42,383 nt of DNA from Alcanivorax nanhaiticus (GCF_000756665.1 NZ_ARXV01000023.1:1-42383); one strand, 5' to 3'. Positions 32,745 through 41,976 are shown, numbered from the stretch's first letter. Numbers and translations are program-made. Notes: generated by a model from the letters alone, not told the origin.

Positions 32745-35513
32745 TCAATGCGCCTCCTCCCAATTCTCCCCAATCCCCGCATCCACAATCAACGGCACCT
32801 TCAACTCCGCCGCTGACTCCATACGCCCCTTCACTTCCTTGACCAAATCCTCCACCTGATCCTCCGCCACTTCAAACACCAGTTCATCGTGCACCTGCAT
32901 GATCATCTTGGCATCGAAGTCGGTTGTGTCCAGCCAGTCGTGGACCTTGATCATGGCCATCTTGATGATGTCTGCCGCGGTGCCCTGCATGGGGGCGTTG
33001 ATGGCGGTGCGTTCGGCGGCCTGGCGGCGTTGGCCGTTGCTGCTGCGGATTTCCGGCAGGTAGAGGCGGCGGCCGAACAGGGTTTCCACGTAGCCTTGTT
33101 CCGAGGCCTGGGCGCGGGTTTCTTCCATGTAGCGTTTTACGCCCGGGTAGCGTTCGAAGTACAGGTCGATGTAGTCCTGGGCTTCCTTGCGCGGCAGGCC
33201 CAGTTGCTTGGCCAGGCCGAAGGAGCTCATGCCGTAGATCAGGCCGAAGTTGATGGCCTTGGCGTTGCGGCGGTCGTTGTCGCTCACTTCGTCGAGGGTT
33301 TTGCCCCACACTTCCGCGGCGGTGGCGCGGTGGATATCCAGGCCTTTTTCGAAGGCGTCGGTGAGGCCCTTGTCGCCACTCAGGTGCGCCATGATGCGCA
33401 GTTCGATCTGGGAGTAATCGCAGGCGACAATCTTTTTCCCTTTGGGGGCCAGGAACGCCTGACGAATCTTGCGGCCTTCTTCACTGCGCACCGGAATGTT
33501 CTGCAGGTTGGGATCACTGGAGGACAGGCGCCCGGTGGCGGCCACCGCCTGGTGGTAGGAGGTGTGCACGCGGCCGGTGCGTTGGTTGATCAGCTCCGGC
33601 AGTTTATCGGTGTAGGTGTTCTTCAGTTTGGCCACGCCACGGTAATCCATGATCACCTGGGGCAGGGGGTATTCCAGGGCCAGTTCCTGCAGCACCGGTT
33701 CGGCGGTGGAGGGCGCGCCTTTTGGCGTCTTCTTGATGACCGGAATTTCCAGCTTTTCGTAGAGGATTTCACCCAGCTGTTTGGGGCTGGCCAGGTTGAA
33801 TTCCTGCCCGGCGATCTCGAAGGCTTTTTCCTGCAGTTCCGCCATGCGCTTGGCCAGGAACTGGCTCTGGTGCTTGAGCAGGGTGGCGTCTACGTAGGTG
33901 CCGTTGCGCTCTATGCGGCTGAGTACCGTCACCAGCGGTAGTTCGATGTCGCGGAATACGTCTGGCAGGCGGCCTTCCTTTTCCAGTTTGGGCCACAGGG
34001 TCTGGTGCAGGCGCAGGGTCACGTCTGCGTCTTCGGCGGCGTAGCGGCTGGCTTCGTGCAGGCCCACCTGGTTGAAGGTGAGCTGCTTGGCGCCCTTGCC
34101 GGCGATTTCTTCAAAGCTGATGGTCTTGCGGCCCAGGTATTTCAGGGCCAGGGAGTCCATGTCGTGGCGGGTGGCCACGGAATCCAGCACGTAGGATTCC
34201 AGCATGGTGTCGTAGGCCACGCCGCGCAGGGTGATGCCCACGTCCTCGGCCAGCACGCTCATGTCGTACTTCAGGTTCTGGCCGATTTTCTTGATCGTGT
34301 CGTCTTCCAGCAGCGGTTTGAAGGCATCCATGACGAGCTGCTTGTCGAGCTGGTCCGGGGCGCCGGGGTAGTTGTGGCCGAAGGGGATGTAGGCCGCCTT
34401 GTCATCCACTGCCACGCAGAAGCCCACCAGTTCAGCGTTCATGTAGTTGAGGCTGGTGGTCTCGGTGTCGAAGGAAAATTCCCCGGCACTTTTTAGCTTG
34501 TCGATCCACTTGTCCAGCTGTACCTGGGTGTAGACGATGTCGTAGGCGTCGCGGCCGAAGGCGGGGGCCGGGGGAGTATCGTCTTCAGCCTCCATCTCCA
34601 CGTCTTTGCCGGCGTCTTCTGCCATTGGGTCCTTGCCGCCCAGCAGTTCCTTGAGCCAGCCCTTGAATTCCAGGCTGCGGTAATACTCGGCCAGTTTTTC
34701 CGCGTCCGGGGCCTGCAGTTTCAGGTCGTCCTGGTCTTCGCTGAGTTCGCAGTCCAGCTTGATGGTGGCCAGCTGGTAGGAGAGGAAGGCCATCTCCTTG
34801 TGTTCTTCCAGCTTCTTGCCCAGGGTCTTGGCGCCGCGGAAGCTGAGCCCGGCCACCTTGTCCAGGTTCTGGTAGATGGTTTCCAGGGAGCCCAGGCCCT
34901 GCAGCAGGCCGAGGGCGGTCTTCTCGCCCACGCCGGGCACGCCGGGAATGTTGTCCACCTTGTCGCCCATCAGGGCGAGGAAGTCGATGATCAGCTCTGG
35001 GCCCACACCGAACTTCTTGATCACGCCGTCGATGTCGTAGAGGGCGTCGTTCATGGTGTTGATCAGGGTGACCTTGTCGTTGACCAGCTGGGCCATGTCC
35101 TTGTCGCCGGTGGAGATCAGCACGGGTTTGCCCTGCTCGCCGAAGATGCGCGCGAAGGTGCCGATCACGTCGTCCGCTTCCACGCCTTCTTCAATGATCA
35201 GCGGCAGGCCCATGGCGCGGATCAGGTCGTGAAGGGGCTGCACCTGGGCGCGCAGGTCGTCGGGCATGGGCGGGCGGTTGGATTTGTATTCCTCGAACAG
35301 TTCATCGCGGAAGGTCTTGCCCTTGGCGTCGAAGATCACCGCCATGTATTCCGGCTCGTAGTCTTTCATCAGCTTGCGCAGCATGGCCGCCACCCCGCGC
35401 ACCGCCCCGGTGGGCTGGCCGCTGGAGGTGGTGAGCGGCGGCAGGGCGTGAAAGGCGCGGTACAGGTAGGAGGAGCCATCGACGAGGATGATGGGTTTTT
35501 CGGCTGCGGACAT
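32745..35513 (-). CDS. polA: DNA polymerase I
   Basis: A 922-residue three-domain polymerase (E. coli PolA has 928). N-terminal 5'-3' exonuclease (about 5-290) with I-L-V-D-G-S-S-Y and G-V-E-A-D-D-V. 3'-5' proofreading domain (about 325-515) with F-D-T-E-T near 345, so the proofreading Asp/Glu are present. Polymerase domain with motif A D-Y-S-Q-I-E-L-R (about 696), motif B R-N-A-K-A-I-N-F-G-L-I-Y-G and motif C V-H-D-E-L (about 873). The frame extends upstream to 35771 through a repeat element, but the ATG at 35513 fits the family start. The upstream region contains the 35586 repeat. Confidence 0.97.
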   Translation of the reverse strand: MSAAEKPIILVDGSSYLYRAFHALPPLTTSSGQPTGAVRGVAAMLRKLMKDYEPEYMAVIFDAKGKTFRDELFEEYKSNRPPMPDDLRAQVQPLHDLIRAMGLPLIIEEGVEADDVIGTFARIFGEQGKPVLISTGDKDMAQLVNDKVTLINTMNDALYDIDGVIKKFGVGPELIIDFLALMGDKVDNIPGVPGVGEKTALGLLQGLGSLETIYQNLDKVAGLSFRGAKTLGKKLEEHKEMAFLSYQLATIKLDCELSEDQDDLKLQAPDAEKLAEYYRSLEFKGWLKELLGGKDPMAEDAGKDVEMEAEDDTPPAPAFGRDAYDIVYTQVQLDKWIDKLKSAGEFSFDTETTSLNYMNAELVGFCVAVDDKAAYIPFGHNYPGAPDQLDKQLVMDAFKPLLEDDTIKKIGQNLKYDMSVLAEDVGITLRGVAYDTMLESYVLDSVATRHDMDSLALKYLGRKTISFEEIAGKGAKQLTFNQVGLHEASRYAAEDADVTLRLHQTLWPKLEKEGRLPDVFRDIELPLVTVLSRIERNGTYVDATLLKHQSQFLAKRMAELQEKAFEIAGQEFNLASPKQLGEILYEKLEIPVIKKTPKGAPSTAEPVLQELALEYPLPQVIMDYRGVAKLKNTYTDKLPELINQRTGRVHTSYHQAVAATGRLSSSDPNLQNIPVRSEEGRKIRQAFLAPKGKKIVACDYSQIELRIMAHLSGDKGLTDAFEKGLDIHRATAAEVWGKTLDEVSDNDRRNAKAINFGLIYGMSSFGLAKQLGLPRKEAQDYIDLYFERYPGVKRYMEETRAQASEQGYVETLFGRRLYLPEIRSSNGQRRQAAERTAINAPMQGTAADIIKMAMIKVHDWLDTTDFDAKMIMQVHDELVFEVAEDQVEDLVKEVKGRMESAAELKVPLIVDAGIGENWEEAH

Positions 35514-35585
35514 GGTGCTCGGCTTCTGCTGATGAGTGAGTGGGGAGAGTGTAGCGGAAATGGCGGGATTCGGCAGGCGAGGAGG

Positions 35586-35760
35586 AGCGAGTGACGAGTT
35601 TCGAGTTGCGAAAAACAGAGAGGATATACCCTCATGAGTTGATTCTTGGTGGCGTTGTTCTTCGGCCGCCAGAATCGCTATGCAAGCATGAGCTCCTGCA
35701 AAGGCCAGGCCTGCGCGGGATATCCCGGGTTTTCGCAACTCGAAACTCGTATCTCGCTTC
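35586..35760. repeat. GAAACTC-family dispersed repeat, long inverted form
   Basis: Perfect 20-bp inverted arms at 35595-35614 and 35730-35749 (each includes TTTCGAGTTGCG or its complement) enclose 115 bases. Imperfect GAGCGAG/CTCGCTTC extensions flank them. The arms contain TTTCGAG/CTCGAAA, the same core as the other copies, but the interior is different. Confidence 0.8.
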
Positions 35761-35971
35761 TGGCCCGGCACGGTGCCCCCGTGGCATACTCAGTGCTCCT
35801 TTCCATTAATACGGATGCCATGACCGCTTCTCTGGTCCAGACTTGTTGCATCACCCTGTCCCAGTGCCCGCGCCGGGGACGGCGTCCGTATTTTCCTGAT
35901 CCGCCGTTGTCATTGTTTTTCTAGCCTTCTCTCGTCAAGCTATCGGGCGGGTTGCCGCCTGTTTAAACGAA

Positions 35972-35997
35972 GAATCCGCTTCCGGGAAGCGGGATTC
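35972..35997 (+). promoter_or_regulatory. Imperfect hairpin in the mrpA leader
   Basis: GAATCCGCTTCC pairs with GGAAGCGGGATTC with one bulged G, ending 18 bases before the mrpA ATG. It may be a leader structure affecting translation or transcription; no T-run follows. Confidence 0.35.
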
Positions 35998-36015
35998 ATG
36001 ACAACGGATTGATCT

Positions 36016-38814
36016 ATGAACCTTGCCTTTGTGGTGATGCTCCCGTTTCTGGGGGCGTGCCTGCCACCGTTGGTGGAGAGGGTGTCGGCCAACCGCACCC
36101 TGATGGCGTTTGCGGCGGCGTTGATGCCGGCCACGGCGCTGGCGTTGCTGGTGAGCCCGGCCATGCAGGTGTTTGCCGGGGAAACCCTGCACAGCACTCT
36201 GCCCTGGATTCCCTCGCTGGATTTGTCGCTGGCCTTCCGTCTGGACGGGCTGGCGTTGCTGTTTGCCCTGCTGGTGCTGGGCATCGGCCTGCTGGTGATT
36301 CTCTACGCCCGCTATTACCTCTCCGCCAAGGAGAAAGCCGGGCGCTTCTATGCTTACCTGCTGCTCTTTATGGGTGCCATGCTTGGGGTGGTCACCAGTG
36401 ACAACCTGTTGTTGCTGGTGGTGTTCTGGGAGCTGACCAGCCTCAGTTCTTTCTTGCTGATTGGTTTCTGGGGCCACCAGACCGGCGCGCGCAAGGGTGC
36501 GCGCATGGCCATGACGGTCACCGGCATGGGCGGCCTGGCGCTGCTGGCCGGGGTGCTGCTGATCGGTGATGTGGTAGGCACATTCAATCTGCAGACGGTG
36601 CTGGAAAGCGGCGATGTGATCCGCAGTAATCCCTGGTACCCGGTGATCCTGTGTCTGGTGCTGCTGGGTGTGTTCACCAAGAGTGCCCAGTTCCCGTTCC
36701 ATTTCTGGCTGCCCCACGCCATGGCTGCACCCACGCCGGTAAGTGCTTACCTGCATTCCGCCACCATGGTGAAGGCGGGGGTATTCCTGCTGGCGCGGCT
36801 CTACCCGGCGTTGGCGGGCACCGACCTGTGGTTCATGCTGGTGTCCATGGCGGGCATGCTGACGTTGCTGTGGGCGGCCTTTGTGGCCCTGTTCCAGCAT
36901 GACCTGAAGGGCCTGCTGGCCTATTCCACTATCAGTCATCTGGGCCTGATTACCCTGTTGTTCGGGTTGAACCGCGAAATGGCCGCGGTGGCGGCGGTGT
37001 TCCATATCATCAACCACGCCACCTTCAAGGCCAGCCTGTTCATGGCGGCGGGGATTATTGATCACGAAACCGGTACCCGCGACATGCGTCGCATTAACGG
37101 CCTGTGGAAGTACATGCCTTATACGGCGGTGCTGGCCATGGTGGCGTCGGCGGCCATGGCCGGGGTGCCGTTGCTGAACGGCTTCCTGTCCAAGGAAATG
37201 TTCTTTGCCGAGACGCTGGGATCCCATCAGCTGGGTGCCCTGAGCTGGATCCTGCCGGTGGGTGCCACCCTGGGCGGGGTGTTCTCGGTGGCCTATTCGG
37301 CACGCTTTATTCATGACGTGTTCTTCAACGGCGAGCCGGTGAACCTGCCCAAGTACCCGCCCCATGAACCACCGCGCTACATGAAGGTGCCGGTGGAGAT
37401 TCTGGTGGCGTTGTGTGTGGCGGTGGGTGTGTTCCCTGCCATCACTGTGGCCGGCCTGCTGGCGGTGGCGGCTTCGGCCACGTTGGGCGGCACTCTGCCG
37501 GAGTATCACCTGTCTATCTGGCATGGTTTCAACCTGCCGTTGGTGATGAGTTTTGTGGCGACGATTGGCGGGGTGTTGGCGTATACCCAGCGCCGCCGTC
37601 TGTTTGATGTATGGGCGCGCCTGCCGCAGCTGGATGCCAAGCTGGTGTTCGAAGGCCGGGTGCAGCAGATCGGTCGTTGGGCGGCAGCCCTCACCGGGCG
37701 TTTCCAGAACGGTTCCTTGCAGAGCTATGTGGCCTGGCTGGTTACGCTGGTGGCGGTGATCATGCTGACCCAGCTGGCGCCGTTGTCCGGTCTGGACCTG
37801 AGTCAGTATTCACTGCCCATGGATGGTGTGGCGATCCTGTGTACTGCCATGCTGGTGGCGGCAGCATTGCTGACCACGGTGCTGCATCGTCACCGGATGA
37901 CCTCGATCATGTCCCTGAGCGTGGTGGGCCTGATGGTGTCGCTGCTGTTTGTGCGTTTTTCGGCACCGGATCTGGCGTTGACCCAGCTGTCGGTGGAAGT
38001 GGTGACCATGCTGTTGCTGATGCTGGCCATGTACTTCCTGCCGGTGCGCACCAAGGTGGAGTCGTCCTCCATCCGGGTGATTCGTGACATTCTGCTGGCG
38101 GTGATCTGTGGTGCCGGGGTGGCGACCCTGGCGTTCCTGGTGATGACCGGCGAAACCAGCACCATCAGCCAGTTCTTCATGGATAACAGCAAGCCCGGCG
38201 GCGGTGGCACCAATGTGGTGAACGTGATCCTGGTGGATTTCCGGGGCTTTGACACCTTTGGCGAGATTACCGTGCTGGGTGTGGCGGCCATGGGCATCTA
38301 CGCCTTGCTCAAGGATCTGGAGCTGCGCTCCGCCAAGTACGATTCCCTGGGCCGGCCCTGGGCCCGGGATGCTCACCCGCTGATTCTGGTGACCATTTCC
38401 CGGCCGCTGCTGCCGCTGGCCCTGCTGATTGCGGTGTACATCTTCCTGCGTGGCCACAACCTGCCCGGCGGCGGTTTCGTGGCGGGCCTGATCACCTCGG
38501 TGGCGCTGGTGCTGCAGTACGTGGCGTCCGGGGTGGGCTGGGTGCACAGCCGCATGCCGGGGGATTACCACCCGGTGGTAGCGCTGGGTGTGTTGCTGGC
38601 GGGGCTGACCGGCGTGGGTAGTTGGGCGTTTGGCTATCCGTTCCTGACCAGTGATTTCACCTACATCTACTGGCCTGTGGTGGGCAAGTTCGAGCTGGCT
38701 ACCGCCATGCTGTTTGATACCGGGGTGTTCCTCACGGTAGTGGGGGCGACGCTGTTGATGCTGGCCAATCTGGGCAAGCTGTCGCTGCTGGATGACAAGA
38801 GGGAGGACGCCTGA
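36016..38814 (+). CDS. mrpA: Mrp Na+/H+ antiporter subunit A, fused MrpA-MrpB
   Basis: A 932-residue multi-pass subunit, complex-I-like. The NuoL-type part (about 1-520) carries the TM5 Glu (E-L-T-S-L-S-S-F, Glu139) and TM7 Lys (T-K-S-A-Q-F-P-F-H-F-W-L-P-H, Lys222) needed for ion translocation. The C-terminal third is MrpB-like (F-R-G-F-D-T-F-G-E-I, D-x-x-L-P-G-G-G-F-V-A-G-L). This A-B fusion is the six-gene mrp type known from Pseudomonas and related bacteria. The next gene overlaps the stop by one base (TGATG). Start has no strong ribosome site. Confidence 0.95.
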   Translation: MNLAFVVMLPFLGACLPPLVERVSANRTLMAFAAALMPATALALLVSPAMQVFAGETLHSTLPWIPSLDLSLAFRLDGLALLFALLVLGIGLLVILYARYYLSAKEKAGRFYAYLLLFMGAMLGVVTSDNLLLLVVFWELTSLSSFLLIGFWGHQTGARKGARMAMTVTGMGGLALLAGVLLIGDVVGTFNLQTVLESGDVIRSNPWYPVILCLVLLGVFTKSAQFPFHFWLPHAMAAPTPVSAYLHSATMVKAGVFLLARLYPALAGTDLWFMLVSMAGMLTLLWAAFVALFQHDLKGLLAYSTISHLGLITLLFGLNREMAAVAAVFHIINHATFKASLFMAAGIIDHETGTRDMRRINGLWKYMPYTAVLAMVASAAMAGVPLLNGFLSKEMFFAETLGSHQLGALSWILPVGATLGGVFSVAYSARFIHDVFFNGEPVNLPKYPPHEPPRYMKVPVEILVALCVAVGVFPAITVAGLLAVAASATLGGTLPEYHLSIWHGFNLPLVMSFVATIGGVLAYTQRRRLFDVWARLPQLDAKLVFEGRVQQIGRWAAALTGRFQNGSLQSYVAWLVTLVAVIMLTQLAPLSGLDLSQYSLPMDGVAILCTAMLVAAALLTTVLHRHRMTSIMSLSVVGLMVSLLFVRFSAPDLALTQLSVEVVTMLLLMLAMYFLPVRTKVESSSIRVIRDILLAVICGAGVATLAFLVMTGETSTISQFFMDNSKPGGGGTNVVNVILVDFRGFDTFGEITVLGVAAMGIYALLKDLELRSAKYDSLGRPWARDAHPLILVTISRPLLPLALLIAVYIFLRGHNLPGGGFVAGLITSVALVLQYVASGVGWVHSRMPGDYHPVVALGVLLAGLTGVGSWAFGYPFLTSDFTYIYWPVVGKFELATAMLFDTGVFLTVVGATLLMLANLGKLSLLDDKREDA

Positions 38815-39158
38815 TGGAACTCTTGGTTGCACTGATTATTGGTGTGCTGGTGTCCACCGGGGTGTACCTGTGCCTGCGCGCACGGACCTTCCCGGTGGTC
38901 ATGGGCCTGACCCTGCTCAGCTATGGGGTGAACGTGTTCCTGTTCTCCATGGGTGGGCTGAAAATCAATGAAGTGGCTGTGGTGGGTATGAGCGAGAACC
39001 CCACCGATCCGCTGCCGCAGGCACTGGTGCTGACGGCCATCGTGATCGGCTTTGCCATGACCGCCTTCCTGGTCGTGCTGGCCCTGCGTAGCCAGGGCGA
39101 GCACTACACGGATCATGTGGATGGTAGTGATGGCGAAGATCAAGGGGGGGCGCAATGA
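38814..39158 (+). CDS. mrpC: Mrp antiporter subunit C
   Basis: A 114-residue NuoK-like subunit with three TM helices, and the family run F-P-V-V-M-G-L-T-L-L-S-Y-G-V-N-V-F-L (about 24-42). D-P-L-P-Q-A-L-V-L-T-A-I-V-I (about 63-76) is the typical MrpC/NuoK signature. Overlaps mrpA by 1 base and mrpD by 4. Confidence 0.95.
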   Translation: MELLVALIIGVLVSTGVYLCLRARTFPVVMGLTLLSYGVNVFLFSMGGLKINEVAVVGMSENPTDPLPQALVLTAIVIGFAMTAFLVVLALRSQGEHYTDHVDGSDGEDQGGAQ

Positions 39159-40636
39159 GCCACTGGATTATTGCTCCCGTCCTGATCCCGGCGTTGGCCG
39201 GGCTGTTCCTGTTGATGGAGGTGCGCGAACGTCATCGTATGCGTCGCTGGACCGGGCTGCTGGCTTGTGTGGCGTCACTGGTGGTGGCGGTGCTATTGGT
39301 GCAGCAGGCCTGGGATGGCACTCACACTGTGTACAAGCTGGGTAACTGGGAGGCGCCATTCGGGATTGTGCTGGTGCTGGACCGGTTGAGTGCCCTGATG
39401 GTGCTGTTGACGTCCGTGCTGGCGTTCCCGGCGCTGATTTACGCCAGCTGTGGCGATGACCGCAAAGGTGCCAACTTCCATGGTCTGTTCCAGTTCCAGT
39501 TGATGGGTATCAACGGGGCTTTCCTGACCGGGGATTTGTTCAACCTGTTCGTGTTCTTCGAAGTGCTGCTGATTGCCTCCTATGGTCTGGCTCTGCATGG
39601 CCGTGGGCCGGAGCGGGTGAAGGCTGGGTTGCACTATGTGGTGCTGAACCTGGTTGGTTCGGGGCTGTTCCTGATTGCGCTGGGTCTGATCTATGGCAGC
39701 ACCGGCACCTTGAATATGGCAGATTTCGCGGTGAAGGCGCAGGCGCTGACAGGCACCGATGCTACCTTGCTGCGAGTGGCTGTGCTGTTGCTGTGGGTGG
39801 TGTTTGGCCTCAAGGCGGCCTTGTTTCCGTTGTACTTCTGGTTGCCTGCGGCTTATGCCGGTGCCACTGCGGGGGTGGCCGCGCTGTTTGCGATCATGAC
39901 CAAGGTGGGCATCTACGCGATTTTGCGGGTGACGGCGCTGGCCTTTGCGGCTGGTCCCTTTGCTGGCCTGGGCCATGAGGCATTGTGGTGGCTGGCGTTG
40001 ATTACGCTTGCCATGGCCTGTGTCGGGGTGCTGGGTGCCAAGCGGTTGGCGACGGCGGTGGCCTATCTGGTGGTGATGTCGGTGGGGACGATCGTGGCGA
40101 CCCTTGCAGTAGGGCAGGCCGAGGCTTTGGGGCCGGCGCTCTACTATCTGGTTCATTCCACCCTGATATGCGCTGCTCTGTTCCTGCTGGCGGATCTGGT
40201 CGCCCGTGGTCGAGGTGATGTGGGCGACAGGCTGGTGGCAGGCCCGGCGATTCTGGGTGGTGGTCGTCTGTCCCTGTTGTTCTTCGTTGCTGCCATCGCG
40301 GTAGTCGGGTTGCCGCCGTTGTCCGGGTTTGTTGGCAAGGTAGGCCTGCTGCGTACGGTGCCGGACCCGCTCTACTGGGCCCTGTTGCTGATTGCCGGTT
40401 TGTGCGGACTGGTTGCCATGAGTCGGGCCGGTTCCACCTTGTTCTGGCGCACCACGGGGGAAAGTGCTGGCCTGCGTCCGTCCCGTCGCCGGTTACTGGC
40501 GGTGCTGTTGCTGCTGGGGCTGAGCCCGGTGATGACGATCTGGGCTGAACCCATGCTGCAGTGGACGGCGGCGGTGGCGGATCAGTTGCTGACCCCGCAA
40601 GCCTATATTCAGGCCGTATTGGGAGGTGCTGCATGA
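39155..40636 (+). CDS. mrpD: Mrp antiporter subunit D
   Basis: A 493-residue NuoM/N-like subunit. TM5 Glu136 lies in V-F-F-E-V-L-L-I-A-S-Y, and TM7 Lys220 in F-G-L-K-A-A-L-F-P-L-Y-F-W-L-P, both expected for the proton path. About 14 hydrophobic segments. Overlaps mrpC and mrpE by ATGA four-base junctions. Confidence 0.95.
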   Translation: MSHWIIAPVLIPALAGLFLLMEVRERHRMRRWTGLLACVASLVVAVLLVQQAWDGTHTVYKLGNWEAPFGIVLVLDRLSALMVLLTSVLAFPALIYASCGDDRKGANFHGLFQFQLMGINGAFLTGDLFNLFVFFEVLLIASYGLALHGRGPERVKAGLHYVVLNLVGSGLFLIALGLIYGSTGTLNMADFAVKAQALTGTDATLLRVAVLLLWVVFGLKAALFPLYFWLPAAYAGATAGVAALFAIMTKVGIYAILRVTALAFAAGPFAGLGHEALWWLALITLAMACVGVLGAKRLATAVAYLVVMSVGTIVATLAVGQAEALGPALYYLVHSTLICAALFLLADLVARGRGDVGDRLVAGPAILGGGRLSLLFFVAAIAVVGLPPLSGFVGKVGLLRTVPDPLYWALLLIAGLCGLVAMSRAGSTLFWRTTGESAGLRPSRRRLLAVLLLLGLSPVMTIWAEPMLQWTAAVADQLLTPQAYIQAVLGGAA

Positions 40637-41130
40637 AGACCTTCATGGATCGTGTTCTGCCGTTTCCCAGCCTGAGCTTGATACTGTGGCTGGCGTGGTT
40701 GCTGCTGAACGGTTTTAGTGCCGGGCATGCGTTGCTGGGCGCGGTGCTGGCGGTGGTGCTGCCGCTGACGACCAGGCCGTTCTGGCCCAATGTCCCTCGG
40801 GTTCGCAATTTGCCGAGGATGTTCAGTTTTGTGGTGGTGGTGCTCTACGACATTGTGGTGGCCAATGTGTCGGTGGCGATCAAGGTGCTGGGGCCATTGA
40901 AATCCCTGCGTCCGGGCTTTGTGGAATTCCCGCTGGAGCTGGATGACGACTTCGCCATCGCGCTGTTGGCCAGCACCATTTCCCTGACCCCGGGTACCGT
41001 ATCGGCAGATGTGAGCCTGGATCGCACTACCCTGTTGATCCATGCCCTGGATGTGGATGATCCGGCGGCCCTGGTGGCCGAGATCAAGCAGCGTTACGAG
41101 CGTCCGCTGAAGGAGATCTTCGAATGTTGA
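40633..41130 (+). CDS. mrpE: Mrp antiporter subunit E
   Basis: A 165-residue protein with two or three hydrophobic segments near the N-terminus and a cytoplasmic tail. The MrpE marks are present: V-V-A-N-V-S-V-A-I-K-V-L, then L-L-A-S-T-I-S-L-T-P-G-T-V-S. Start chosen by ATGA overlap with mrpD and GGGAGG seven bases upstream. Confidence 0.93.
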   Translation: MKTFMDRVLPFPSLSLILWLAWLLLNGFSAGHALLGAVLAVVLPLTTRPFWPNVPRVRNLPRMFSFVVVVLYDIVVANVSVAIKVLGPLKSLRPGFVEFPLELDDDFAIALLASTISLTPGTVSADVSLDRTTLLIHALDVDDPAALVAEIKQRYERPLKEIFEC

Positions 41131-41393
41131 GCACGGCGTTATCGATTGCCATTGGCCTGTTTGTGCTGGCCTGGGTGCTGAATCTGGGGCGGCTGATCTT
41201 TGGTCCCAGCTTGCCAGACCGGGTGCTGGCGCTGGATACCATGTACATCAACAGCATTGCCTTGATCGTGCTGTACGGCATTCAGCAAAGCAGCAAGCTG
41301 TATTTCGAAGCAGCAATGCTGATCGCCCTGATCGGCTTTGTGAGTACCGTGGCAGTGGCCAAGTACGTCACCCGCGGGGATATTATTGAATAA
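41124..41393 (+). CDS. mrpF: Mrp antiporter subunit F
   Basis: An 89-residue three-helix subunit with G-P-S-L-P-D-R-V-L-A-L-D (about 27-38), the MrpF signature that includes the conserved Asp. Overlaps mrpE by 7 bases. A 78-base gap separates it from mrpG. Confidence 0.93.
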   Translation: MLSTALSIAIGLFVLAWVLNLGRLIFGPSLPDRVLALDTMYINSIALIVLYGIQQSSKLYFEAAMLIALIGFVSTVAVAKYVTRGDIIE

Positions 41394-41471
41394 GCCGGAG
41401 GCTGGACGCCCGAAGCCGGACGCTGAGGTTGCGTCAGGTATTGAGCGTCAGGCACCAGGCGCGGAGCGATT
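41394..41471. repeat. Short imperfect repeats in the mrpF-mrpG gap
   Basis: Unlike the overlapping upstream junctions, this gap is 78 bases. It contains two CCGGA/GGACGC-type units (CTGGACGCC, GCCGGACGCTGA) and two copies of GCGTCAGG (41431-41438, 41445-41452). It looks like inserted repetitive sequence, not a promoter. Confidence 0.5.
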
Positions 41472-41804
41472 ATGGATTCTCTGATTGAATGGGCTGTGTC
41501 GATCTTTGTGATCATCGGTGGTGTGTTTGCGTTGGTGGGTTCCATCGGGCTGACCCGACTGCCGGATTTCTATACCCGCCTGCATGGCCCGACCAAGGCC
41601 ACCACGTTAGGCGTGGGCGGGGCGATTATGGGCTCGTTGATCTACTTTTCCTGGCAGGAGCATGCGCTGCAGTTGCATGAAGTGCTGATTACCCTGTTCC
41701 TGTTTATTACCGCTCCGGTCTCGGCACACATGCTGGCGAAAGCGGCCATGCATCGGGATCTCAAGCGCATGAGGGAAACCCGCGGCGAGCCGTGGAAGCA
41801 GTAA
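41472..41804 (+). CDS. mrpG: Mrp antiporter subunit G
   Basis: A 110-residue three-helix subunit. Family pattern: G-S-I-G-L-T-R-L-P-D-F-Y-T-R-L-H-G-P-T-K-A-T-T-L-G (about 23-47), then F-L-F-I-T-A-P-V-S-A-H. GGAGCGATT before the ATG. Last gene of the mrp operon, with no hairpin terminator that I can see. Confidence 0.93.
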   Translation: MDSLIEWAVSIFVIIGGVFALVGSIGLTRLPDFYTRLHGPTKATTLGVGGAIMGSLIYFSWQEHALQLHEVLITLFLFITAPVSAHMLAKAAMHRDLKRMRETRGEPWKQ

Positions 41805-41817
41805 ACTACAGGGCTGC

Positions 41818-41976
41818 CGCAGGAGCTCAGCTCGCCTGAGCGATCCGAGTCTGGGCGAGGCAAGGATTCCAGCAGCGAGTGACGAGTAACGAGTTTCGAA
41901 AATCAAAAGAGCGTCTCACTGACGCGAGGTTTGGGGTTTTGCCTTTCGAAACTCGCTTCTCGCGACTCGACACTCT
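41818..41976 (-). repeat. GAAACTC-family dispersed repeat, copy 3 (inverted relative to copy 2)
   Basis: Read on the minus strand it begins GAGTCGCGAGAAGCGAG and TTTCGAAAGGCAAAACC, has a different middle of about 30 bases, then TTTTGATTTTCGAAACTCG, then GGAATCCTTGCCTCGCC and ATCGCTCAGGCGAG. The outer parts match 5571-5722 closely, so these are two copies of one mobile or copied element in opposite orientation. Confidence 0.8.

Larger units (their letters stand above)
35514..36015. other. polA-mrp divergent region of 502 bases
   Basis: Holds a GAAACTC-family element (35586-35760), a possible short reading frame at 35819-35923 that encodes a 34-residue Cys-containing peptide, and an imperfect hairpin before mrpA. 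It must include promoters for both polA and mrp; I could not choose reliable boxes. Confidence 0.5.

Noticed and set aside
32889..33941. 350-codon plus-strand frame opposite polA
   Set aside because: Antisense to conserved polymerase motifs; no start signal.
35595..35749. Insertion sequence
   Set aside because: Inverted arms are present, but the 115-base interior encodes nothing like a transposase and I saw no target-site duplication. It is listed as a repeat element instead.
35935..37524. 529-codon minus-strand frame opposite mrpA
   Set aside because: His/Gln/Arg-rich translation typical of a frame opposite a GC-rich membrane-protein gene; mrpA motifs on the other strand are decisive.
36016..41804. 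NADH dehydrogenase (complex I) cluster
   Set aside because: The NuoL/K/M-like subunits are followed by MrpE, F and G homologues, and there are no NADH- or quinone-module genes.
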